From assembly GCA_963070105.1 (NCBI GenBank), contig OY718807.1, positions 5,994,983 through 6,058,982 of the forward strand: a DNA stretch of 64,000 bases, in the 5' to 3' direction. A program made the translations under genes and the position numbers. The notes below the pieces were generated by a model. That model ran no database searches, was not told where the DNA came from, and saw nothing but the letters and a program-made list of their open reading frames with translations. Origin of the DNA: Litomosoides sigmodontis (taxonomy: Eukaryota; Nematoda; Chromadorea; Rhabditida; Onchocercidae). The stretch's first letter is position 1. Each line of letters begins with the position of its first letter. Of the stretch, positions 54,401 through 64,000 are shown piece after piece.

Positions 54401-57400
54401 AACTGGAAGATATTCTGCTTGGCTGCAAATGCAGGTTTATAGGCACCTAAGATGCATGTATTAGAGGTCGAATCGCAAAGAAGCGTGTCAGTGAGGGCCC
54501 AATTTTTTGTCTAAATTATATCAGATAAGGCTGAACGTCAGTGAGCCTAGTTGATAGATACCCGGCCAAGGTACAATGTAAATTTCAAATTCGTAACGAT
54601 TTCCAATGAGTTAAAGAACCAAAATTAACAGTAATAATATAATACTGAAGAGAGTAGACAAAGCAAATTATGATCAATTGTCTTACAACTGATCATTAAT
54701 GTGTCAACAAATGCGCTATTGCCGTATCCAAGAGCATATTCAGACTTAAATTAAAATTATAATAAAGAGAAGAGTGAAAAATTATAAGAAAAGAGCAAAT
54801 GTCGAAATTACACAAACATCCGTCTGTTTATTAATCAATTTTGTTTACTTGCACATTTTTAATTTTAACTTTTATCATATAAATACTCTTAGAAATGCAG
54901 ATATTTGCATATTTATGTGGTTGAAAGCAAGTAGATAAGATAAATTAGGTAAAAGTAAAGTTTATTTTAAAAAAAACACAAATTGTAGTGTTTTTAAGTT
55001 TCTTTTTCATTTAATTAATGATTTGCAATTTTGAATTGGATAGTAAATGCTAATAAAATTTAACATCAGGTTGCACAACGTTGCTGTTCAACTCAGCTTC
55101 TCTCCGACAATCATTCCTACGATCCGATTGCTGTCGCTGCAGCGAATCAACAGAATCTTAATTTCATGGTGCCACCACCAACTTATCTGGTCTCTTACTC
55201 ATTTCACTAAATTTTTTCAGGATGAAATTGCCAACTTCAGTAGAAGAAAGTGTTCAACATTTTAAAACAAATTTCAAATATTCAAATTTGTTCGAATATT
55301 TAGGAAAGTGGCAGTAGCTGCACTCGTAGGCGATCATCACTGGTGGAGGCACTGAGCAATTCACTCTTCTCCGATGGCGATCACAGCCAGCGTGATAACG
55401 TAAGTTTCATGGGGTAAAGTTGAAAAATAAGTCTTTTTTCTTTTCACAGCAGTGCAGTACAAAAGAGACCACGAAATTAAGCACTGTATTTCGCTCCAAG
55501 CTTAAATTAGCCACCACACATCTGTTGTGTTTAATTTAATTTTAGAGTTTAATGCAAGTGACTGTGATAATTGTAAATTATCGTATTATGAAAATTAGCA
55601 AAAAACGCAAATTGCATGATTTCAATTGAGAATTGTATTTTGTTCTTTGCAAAACGATAGCTAGCAATAGTGATGATTCCACAATTGTAAATTGTTGAAA
55701 GTTTAATTGCATTGTCAGTCATTATTAAAAAGTAAACATTAGATGAATTATCACTCCGAACAATCAAAATTAATTCATAAAATTCTCAAAGAGCAAATTC
55801 TCTAATTCCCAGGGCACGAAATTGTTGGTGGGATTGATTTAGCTGGAAATTAATTTTTAAAAAACTTAGCACATCAAAGACTATATTTTCTTAATAATTT
55901 GTAACTGCGCAAACAGAAGCAAACGCTTCAAAATACCGTTATCCTAAGTGATGGAAAATTGACCTTACCTTGCTGTTGAGTGATCGGAGAACTTACCATT
56001 TGTCGCTAAATAGGCTTCACTTTGACCTGAATTACCGACTGGTAAAAATATAAGCGCATACTTTGCTTCAGAACATATTTCTACCTTTTTTATTACTAAA
56101 ATACTTGGTATCATTAATGATCTTTTTTCAAACGTGTAGATAAGTAATATTCCAGAATGGATAAGCAATTTGATCTAAAGATTAAAGACAATAGTCTCGT
56201 TGAGTTACACTTTCATCTGTGGAGATTTTATTTATGGCAGTAATTGCACTTCATGTGCAGTCTTACTGCGATTTAGAAATGCTACATTTTTAATCTTTCA
56301 AATATTCACTTTGGTTTTTGCTTCTTGGAATTTAAGAGAAATCGAAAAGGCTTAGATCCAGTTGGGTATCATTAAGATTGCAATTATTGTTATGATTATT
56401 ATTAAAAAGTTTTGTTGAAGAAATGCATTGAGTTTTTTAATAAATTTCATAATTTCATTAGTAAAACTTTCCAAAATTTAGCTTAATTTCATTGCATCTC
56501 AAATTGCAACATCGGATTGTCAGATGCTTCTCATCAACTCTGTTTGCAATTCCTAATTTATTTGAATTTACTGCTAGAAGTCTAAAAGCTTGAAATATCG
56601 CTTTCCTCTCACTTACTTCATTTTTCGAAACGTTTTCCCTGCGATTTCTTGTTAAATAGGTCACTTGCCATTCATCCGGGTCACGTTATCCGCATCCATC
56701 CTATTTTCATATTTCATGCCTACTCATTGACCACAACACTCTCCTGAAAACACTTTTTTTTTGCAAGACTACAACTGATGCAAAGCAACGTGTCATTTGC
56801 CACTGCTATGTTTTCAAATGAACTGATTGAATAGGATGAGAAGTTGCAAGTTATCTCAACAAGACGTAGGTGCGTGCGTGCGTGCGTGTGTGTCTGTCTG
56901 TCTGTCTGTGTGTTTTCTTTGATGAAGGAGCATATCTAATATTGAAAATTTACTTCTAATATTGAAAGGTATTTTCAGCTTCAATTTTCCACTGTCACTA
57001 TGTTTCGACCACTACATTATGAACAGAAAGATAAGGTAAGTTCATTTCTTTCGTATTTCAGTTGACTTTTCATTTCAATCAATTTTAACAGTTTCTTTTG
57101 AACAAAAAAAAAAGATATTTAAAAGGAGTAATTAAATAGAAATGATTTAATTATTTTACGAAAATGAAGTAGGGCTGTGAGGCATACATTAAAGCTGAGG
57201 AAAAAATAACAATTTTAGTTTTGAAAACCATTAGTTTCGAGCGATTAAATTTAAAATTTTAATGTTGCAGGAAATTAAAAGGGCAACATGTGATCTTAGC
57301 TTAGTGACCATTGATTATTCAAACAACAGCGACAACAACAACAGCTATAATAAGAATGCTCTAAAGGTAACTGCTAAACGTTTTCTTCACGGAAAAATTC

Positions 57401-57601
57401 CGAATTCGTAAGTTTCAGGTTTAAGTTGAGTTTTAAATTTAAATATAAATTTAAGAAATTGGGTTAATTGAGGAAGGATTGCTGAAATTCTTCAGTTATT
57501 TGCGATCGCTGCTAAAATTTTCGAATAGTAATAGAGACTTTGATGGAAAGTCTCTCGGTACACATGAACGACAAGGAACTTCCGTTCCCACTTACCATTA
57601 A
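51447..57601 (+). CDS. Probable membrane protein: Cys-rich ectodomain, TM region, PPxY tail
   Basis: Proposed seven-exon model, 402 residues: 51447-51688, 52790-53279, 55070-55189, 55304-55399, 56979-57035, 57271-57407, 57535-57601. Exons 1-2 are firmest: signal peptide (MWLFPGICVLFSTALVGECY), then an ectodomain with about a dozen Cys (CNRTYSL, CTDGEPCD, CYYVVIDN, CICCDQSCDVE). Hydrophobic stretches follow (VWSIIFMILVTVANFHIF; YLCIFTWAYLAKLL), then a charged region. If the GTGCAA donor after 53279 is not used, exon 2 reads on 25 codons to a stop at 53357. Downstream exons have good splice sites and agreeing phases, and encode a soluble tail: VPPPTYL (PPxY), CTRRRSSLVEALSNSLFSDG, and an Asn-rich SNNSDNNNSYNKN stretch. 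The layout recalls Shisa-like adaptors but I see no clear homology. Exons 3-7 could belong to a separate gene. Confidence 0.45.
55997..56038 (-). other. Candidate 42-nt minus-strand exon
   Basis: Minus strand: acceptor ATTTTTACCAG, then 42 nt reading GNSGQSEAYLATN in phase 1 to 1, then donor G|GTAAGT. Both splice sites are close to consensus. It lies in the 55400-56978 intron of the plus-strand model. It joins in phase with the candidate minus exons at 62858-62798 and 51201-51050. Chance occurrence is possible. Confidence 0.25.
56873..56914 (+). repeat. GTGC/TGTC tetranucleotide microsatellite
   Basis: A run of GTGC units (about four) passes through GTGTGTGT into TGTC units (about four). It is a compound simple repeat inside the last long intron of the 51-58 kb model. 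Confidence 0.9.
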
Positions 57602-59559
57602 ACTAACGGGATAAATAATTATTTTATAAATTATCAGCAGGTTAGTATCGAAATTATAGCCCAAATTATAACTGCTCTTTAGTATGAGAAGTAAGCTTTA
57701 AAAAAAGCTTTATATTAAAAGCTTGGAGAGTTTTGAAAATTTTTAAGCGCGACAAAAATTTAGATTAATAGAGGAGCGAAGTGGACCAAATTTAAGAAAT
57801 TTAGCTTATTAGCTAATAATTTAGCTTATTACTGACCACATTTAAGGTCAGTTTCTGATTCGCAGCTCTAATTTCACTAACGAAGCTGATTGATGAAAGC
57901 GGTAATAAGCTAAAAAACTTGAAATTTAACTGTATTGTCTGTGAAAATTGAGTTCATTCATAAATGTTTTTAGGTTACAGCGCTACAATTGCCATTTCAA
58001 ATTAGCCATTTCTTTTTTCACACTGTTAACATCCAAGAAGGCATTTGTAGAAAGCTTAAGCATAGCGTAGCATGTTGCATTGAATTTGCTAAGTAACCAC
58101 CGACAAGCAATATTTTCATCCTCGCAAATTAAAAGCTATTAAATTGTGGTGAGTCGTTGTTCAGTTAAATTTTCGTTGATTTGTTTGAACTGTGAGTGTT
58201 ATGTGAATTCTTTCGCCCAACAAAAAACAATTTTTACTTTTACATTTAATTTCCAATTTTAATCATTACGAAGCGATTGTAATTACATTTGCTAAGTCGA
58301 TTTTTTTAATTTGAAAACATTTATTAGTTGAATTGTTTTGGGCTAAATGATTTCGGCTAAATGGCTCACATGCATCGCTGGTTGCTTAGCAAAATTCATT
58401 CATTCGTTTCCGGATACAGTCAGTATTTCCGGATTCCTACTCTGGTTCCAGCTAATTTAGTCTATATTCACCGCGAATTTTTTATCAATTCTGCAAGTAG
58501 TGAAAAATTTTACGACAATTGGCAAATATTTTTAATGCAATTAAATTAATGTCCATCCAGTCTGATCTCTTTACAATCCATATTTGATATTATTATTAAA
58601 ATTTTGCGAAAATTGTTAAATGTATTTTTAAGAAATTAAGCTATGTCCATGCGGTACGATATCTTTGTGATTCATTGTTGACATTACGATGAAAATCTCA
58701 TTTTGATTACTGACTTTTCAAAAATCGTTTAGAAAAAAGACGAAGTTGACCTTGGAGAATTCCACGAACTGCTCTTTTGTCCTTTGTCCTTCAATTAGTG
58801 ACTTTCCTGTTTTCCCTCCGTTCACAGTCCATCTATTGCTATTATTTCTTGTGGAATTTCTCTCTCAGACATCTCTCCCACCAATTCCCGCAGAATATAA
58901 GCATTCAAGTAAATATTACTAATAAAAGGTGCCTGCCATTCCATACGCTATGTGCTCGTAGCTGTGCGTCCTTCCAATTCCACTCCAATGATTTAAATTG
59001 AAACAAAATTTAATTTGCATTTAACTGTATGACAGGAAATGTAACTTTGAAAATGAGGCAAATAGTATGAAATGGAAAGTGCTGAGATAATATGCTAAAT
59101 AAAAAGGTAGTAATTTAAAATTTCATTCAACGTTCTCACCACTGGTCGCGTAAGCATTGGTCGATGGCGATGATAAAAGAGTTAAATTGTGATCGTAGCA
59201 TTAGTGATAAGAGGTTTTAGATGCTTTTGCTAAATTGCGCTTTGTTCAATTTTTACGTGGCGCTTTTACGTGGTAATTGCAATCAGTACGTGTGCAAGAG
59301 GACGGATAGAGGAAGAAATTGGGATGATTGATGAAAATGAGTAGCGGGACAGGTATTCGTAGTTAATGAAACAGACAAGTGGTGCAGGTAAAAGACCTGA
59401 ACCTGAATGAATAATAACTATTATGTCTGTATTGATATGATATATAATGATATCACAAAGTACTATCCTTGTGATCAGGCCAATCTGTTTTAAAATATCC
59501 CGTCTGAAATTAACCAACAATTAAAGTCTTTTCATCCTCTTTTATAGGATAATTTTCCC

Positions 59560-59563
59560 TCTC

Positions 59564-59597
<34 letters not shown>
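59560..59597 (+). repeat. (CT)n microsatellite
   Basis: An uninterrupted CTCTCT run of about 30 bases after a short CCCCCTC lead. Confidence 0.9.
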
Positions 59598-59599
<2 letters not shown>

Positions 59600-60507
59600 G
59601 CTTTCTCTTGCTTTCCATAAAATTGTCTGCTATATTGGCAGGATTATTTATAACTGTCGAGAGAAACGCAATTTTGGATTTCGTTTAAAATTTGTGCTTC
59701 GTCAGTTTACTCTTTCATTTTTGTTCCTTTTTTCCTTCTCTCAAGCAGCGAATTGTGCATAATTCATTTTTTTTTTCAGTGCTAATGAAAAAAATGGATC
59801 AAAATGATAACATCCATTTTGTTGCTTTCTTGCTGCTTTTATGCTAATTTCAGTTATTCAGTTATTTTCGAACCCATTCTAGGAGCATCCGAGGAACGAT
59901 CGGTCCTTCGTCGAACTAAATGATATTGTTTAACATAAATATTAATTCTCCTGCCACTGTGCTGCACTCCAATTAGCAGTAGTAGTAGTAGTGAAATAGT
60001 ATTAAATTAATTGACAAAGATCAGCAGCTAATTAACAGTTGTTGATGCAACTACTTCTGTGCTTTTCGTTTCATTTTGTCAGACTGTTTTTTTCATTCTA
60101 AGCATTTTGTTTATTTTAAGTTTCAGCTTCTTCCATAACAATTAGAGTTAAAAAAATAAAGCAGAAAAATTTGAAACTGAAGAATTTTCCAGAGTGAGAA
60201 AAGTGGATGTAATAGTTACTAAGATAGAATAATTTATTGATGTGAGTTTAGCGTAAAAGCTATCCATAACTATCAAAAACAGAGAGGTTGAAATAGTATA
60301 CTTATCACTTTTCATTGGTAAGCTAATAAACTAAAGTAAGTAATAAGCTTTTCTCGTATAAAATTAGAACTAACAATAATGGCTTTTAGATATTTGAGAA
60401 AAAGTGGGTAACTTTAGCATTTGAAATTCAGAGAGTTGAAATTGAAGAATTGGTTTGATGTTGTCGGTATTACCCAGCAAAAATGGGTCATTGCGCTGCG
60501 CAACTCA

Positions 60508-60511
60508 ATAA

Positions 60512-60546
<35 letters not shown>
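60508..60546 (+). repeat. (CT)n microsatellite
   Basis: CT dinucleotide run with a single TTT interruption near its middle. Confidence 0.9.
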
Positions 60547-61849
60547 GATGCTCCTGCAAACCTTTTTAGGTACACATTTTTAAAGAAAAAAACGGCTCAT
60601 TGTCATCTCTTTTTTCACACTTCCATTATTTTATTTAAGCAAAAGATTTGTAAAAAAAAAAACATTACCGCTGTGTTTTTTGCTTTTTTTGACAAAACAA
60701 AAAATTATAGAAATGAAATTAACTTTGTGCTTTGGGATTTTATTTCTTGCGAAACGTTCGAACTCTCAGCAAATTAGATGTCATTTACTATACATTTGAA
60801 ATACTAATTAATTATTACTAAACGATACTCCACGAATATTATTTCTGTCATATTTAATATTCCAATAGAGTGATTATTGCAGTAATGGCAAAAAGAAAAG
60901 GGAAAAAGGTCAAGGAAAGTGAGATTTATTTAGAATGAAGAATTATGAGTTGACAAACAGCATTAGTATTTCACCAAAAAAATTTGCATCTGCATGTTTT
61001 AATACTATCGTCATAAAAATCTAAAATACTTCTTAGGTCAAACATAATGTGCGAGGTCAGACGTACGTAAAAAACAACGTTGTAATTTTTTTTAAATTGT
61101 GTGTGTCAATGAAAGTGAATTGCTAAGTTGATGATACGTGAATGTTTGAGAAGAAGTAAGCAGAAATAAAAAAACGAGTGTTAAGTGCTGAATGCTTAAC
61201 CTTACAAACTTTTTGAAGTGTGAACTTTGCGGTTGATAGCTCTTGAAGTTATAGGTGGTGAAGGAAGCAAATGGAAACAATCCATGAATTCTAATTCATT
61301 GAATTACTTCCATCTATCATATCCACCACAAACTTCTTTTTTTCTAAATTTGCTACTGCGACAAAATATGTGAAATTTGCATCATTCAGATGACGACGCT
61401 AGCCGAACAACTTTACGGGCCTTAAGGCCAATCTTTGCGCAATCTCGACAACTGCACTGATTGATGGCTGCCTTAGGCAACTATTCACTTCCCTACTTGT
61501 TATTGTTTAATTCTTTCTTCTTTTCCTATCAACGATCATTCCTCAATGATTCTTACTAAATTTCATGAAAGAAAAAGCGCAACTCTGAAAAATAATGAGG
61601 AAAGCTACCAGTTGATCTTTGATTTCAGATTTTTCACAGCTAACTAAGTCTGATAATTGGGAATTTTTGCTAGTATCAATTGCTGCTCGTTGGACATCTT
61701 ACCGCTCTAATGCTATCTCATAACTCATCTGTCATTTATTTCACTGTCAAATTTAGACGTCTATTTCTCACGATGAACAAATACCTACTTCTGCTCTGAC
61801 AAATTACTCTCAATTACTTCCACTGAAGTAAGACGAAAAGTACTGAGGG

Positions 61850-62160
61850 GTGATAATTGTGGTTCAAGGTCTTCAAATTTCTTCCTATTACCTTTTCTTC
61901 TCAATGGACCAAGTCAAGATGGTGATGTATTGTGTTGTACAACGAAGTGTACACTCTATGACGTGTGTTATACGAGTACGTCGCTCGTCGCTGACGGCAA
62001 ATAACGACAGTAAAGAAACCTGCCTATCGTCGCCGACGCTCACCGTCGCAAGCGTCAATGATAACGATATTTCTCCAAGAAGCTTGCATGCTAACAGGAT
62101 TGCGGCAGTGTTACGACGATCTGATCTGATTGTGAGAAATAAACTTTTGTAGCAATTCAA
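61850..62160. other. CpG-rich coding-like patch, strand undecided
   Basis: Plus frame open 61850-62152 (TAG stop), reading RVRRSSLTANNDSKETCLSS and NDNDISPRSLHANRIAAVLR, resembling a soluble cytosolic tail. Minus frame open 62160-61888, reading RSDRRNTAAILLACKLLGEI with a GTGAGC donor-like site after LTLAT. Local CpG content is far above the neighbourhood, which suggests a real exon on one strand. No family recognised. Confidence 0.3.
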
Positions 62161-62797
62161 TGCATTGATAAGTATGTATCTGGAAGGAAGAGAGCACAGT
62201 GAAGCACAGATCTGTCTTAAAAATTAACGCAGCTATTTTACAATTTCACACAAATAGCAGAAGCGACCATTTTGTATGAATTTAAATGATTAGGTCCGTG
62301 GCGCTTTCAACTCATCCCACTTACCCTTTTACCTTTTTTTCTTGCTCAAATAGCACCAATAAACGCATAATATTGAGTTTCCAAATTTCAATGCTTTTGC
62401 TATAAGCAAGCACTTTTATCATCATTTCTTCACTGCGAGATGAGGAGAGTGCGTCGTAGCTACCATTACTCACTGTCTGTGCTTCACCTAGAAGCTCAAG
62501 AGTATGATGAAGTAAGATAGGAAAAGCATTTTCATAATTACAATTTCAAGTTTAAATTGTCAGATTCCTTATGCGGTTCTTATGCGAAAAAATTTTATTT
62601 CATTTAATATTTTTTATTCATTTCTGGATTCGATAGGCTTATTTTTCAAGAAAGTTTAAATTATCCAGTAGAACTTTCCGTTGTTTGCAAGAATTCTTGA
62701 ACGATTCTTTTAGGTTGGAACTTCTTCATATTGTCTTGGGAAAAATTAGCGAAAAAGCAAAAGTTACGATATAGTTTTTTCGTCTGTCATAATTTAC

Positions 62798-62858
62798 CCT
62801 TTGCAATTGGAACTTCATCAGTTAGTGGATCGGTATCTCCTGGAATCTTCTTATTGCA
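62798..62858 (-). other. Candidate 61-nt minus-strand exon
   Basis: Minus strand: acceptor CTGGTGCAG, then CNKKIPGDTDPLTDEVPIAK, then donor G|GTAAAT in phase 1. Composition is strongly protein-like. It would splice in phase to the 55997-56038 candidate. No family recognised. Confidence 0.3.
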
Positions 62859-63175
62859 CTGCACCAGTATGGTTGAGTGGTGTAAAAAATTAAAAATATT
62901 AAATTCATGGGAGTTAAGTATTTTGAATTTTGGAATTGAGTGATAGTGTTTTAGGTTTCGAATGATTAGCGGTGATTTTAAGAAAGTAGAAGTGTGATTG
63001 CAATGTGTTGGAATATTTAGTTTCCCTGCGCAAATGGCATGGAAGTGACTCGCAACAGATACAAAAAAAAGCGAGAGTATGCAAAGAAGTGGTTTTTAAA
63101 TTTAGGAGGGACTTGTTTTTTTTTTTTTGAATTATTCGAAATTATTCAAAAGCACACCACAGGGTGAGTACCTAG

Positions 63176-63223
63176 TGACTTATTATGACGAATGCGTCAT
63201 TCACGGTGCAAACGAAGAAAGAG
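63176..63223 (+). other. Candidate 48-nt plus-strand exon
   Basis: Acceptor-like CCTAG, then TYYDECVIHGANEER, then G|GTAGAA donor-like; phase 1 to 1. Short, without partners in the window, so weak. Confidence 0.15.
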
Positions 63224-64000
63224 GTAGAAGCAAAGTACAAAGCCAATCATCCCATTTCTTCTCTCTCCTCTATTTCCCATGAAAGTCTTCGGTTAAGTTA
63301 CTGCTCCTTAGAGCACTGGAATCTCTTTCAATTCAACATTCCACAGTACACGTTTTGCGTGCAAAGAAGACGTAAAACCTTCTTACTATTACAGTTATGT
63401 GAAATATTTCAAAAAATCAAGGAGCACAATCTTTAATCAGTGATGAAATTATTCCTCATTGTTTAGCGCTTAAAGTGAAATCTAAAAGCATTGAATGCAT
63501 TTCACATCAATGTTTTTTTTACATTTCACAAAAAGCGTCTTTTCCTCTCCTTTCTTCCATTTGTTTAAGTTTTTCCTTTTTTCCTGCAGTATTCTTCATT
63601 TTAAATTCATTTTTAACCGCTGCAGCTGCAATGTAAAATGAATTTATAAATTACTGAAATGACGTTAATCCTTTGCCCGTCTATTTCCTTTCCCTTCCCA
63701 CCTATTCGTTTTCTAAAGCGATGAAATTAGAACTACGCTGCTTCAGCTATGAAATAACTTGACAATATTCTTGGTCCGATCAATCAATACTGATTGATCC
63801 CTGCTGATTTCAACAAATATCAATCAGTGAAACATTTCTTTATTATTGAAAATTTTCCTCCCAGACAGTCTGAAGACTTCAAAAGCTAGCATATCCATTG
63901 TTAATTACTATCAAATTTGAAAAGCCAATAGATAAGTAATGCAAAATTGCAATAATTTATTAATTTGAAAATAACCTAACATTTGAATGAGGGAAATTGA

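Larger units (their letters stand above)
57602..64000. other. Distal 6.4 kb without a confident gene
   Basis: Mostly AT-rich, with microsatellites at about 59565-59596 and 60510-60545 and an AGT run near 59980. Coding-like patches: 61388-61480 (protein-like on both strands), 61850-62160 (CpG-rich, open on both strands for 90-100 codons), 62798-62858 (-) flanked by splice sites, and 63176-63223 (+) flanked by splice sites. A 9-bp inverted repeat (GATCAATCA / TGATTGATC) lies at 63778-63799. Confidence 0.4.

Noticed and set aside
55220..55265. Exon-like GATGAAATTGCC stretch after a TTTTTTCAG acceptor
   Set aside because: No donor lets it join the 55304 exon in frame, so it was left out of the model.
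60421..60777. 118-codon plus open frame
   Set aside because: Contains a CT microsatellite translated as Leu/Ser and poly-Lys/Phe runs; low complexity, not protein-like.

Overview
The window looks like nuclear DNA of a nematode, most likely a spirurid or filarial worm. It is AT-rich and carries many short exons split by introns of roughly 75-1700 bp. Splice signals are worm-like (GTAAGT/GTNNGT donors, acceptors mostly TTTTCAG/TTTTAG). Every recognisable protein is eukaryotic, and the selenoprotein T homologue has Cys where vertebrates have Sec, as expected in nematodes. The species call is inference. Gene models were joined by hand from splice sites, reading phase and remembered family sequences; no transcript or database search was available.

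Layout. 61-2813 (+): last seven exons of the PIKfyve/Fab1 phosphoinositide 5-kinase. 3956-10279 (+): complete 20-exon SR140/U2SURP splicing factor. 12927-13601 (+): small single-pass membrane protein, unrecognised. 14722-15045 (+): possible 64-residue small gene. 17262-19609 (+): MO25/CAB39 scaffold. 21921-23636 (-): Cys form of selenoprotein T. 24394-28795 (+): angiomotin (motin) homologue. 29819-35055 (+): CUB-repeat type I membrane protein. 36971-39571 (-): DCN1, a cullin-neddylation co-E3. 40235-41135 (+): NSE2/MMS21 SUMO E3 ligase. 43518-45276 (+): SLC25A51-type mitochondrial carrier, whose human relative imports NAD+. 51447-57601 (+): probable membrane protein with a Cys-rich ectodomain and a PPxY-bearing tail, not recognised. 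The long stretches 45.3-51.4 kb and 57.6-64 kb have no confident gene, only coding-like patches.

These are mostly housekeeping genes: membrane traffic, U2 snRNP splicing, LKB1/STRAD scaffolding, ER redox, cell junction or Hippo scaffolding, NEDD8 and SUMO ligation, mitochondrial NAD. There is no operon-like pathway cluster. Two head-to-head pairs share short upstream regions: SELT with motin (757 bp), and DCN1 with NSE2 (663 bp, two ubiquitin-like-modifier ligase factors). The least explained material is the 51-58 kb membrane-protein locus with possible antisense exons, two stop-free coding-like stretches at 11.2-11.6 kb, a frameshifted fragment at 35.3-35.7 kb, and several perfect or near-perfect hairpins, notably a 24-bp inverted repeat in a DCN1 intron.
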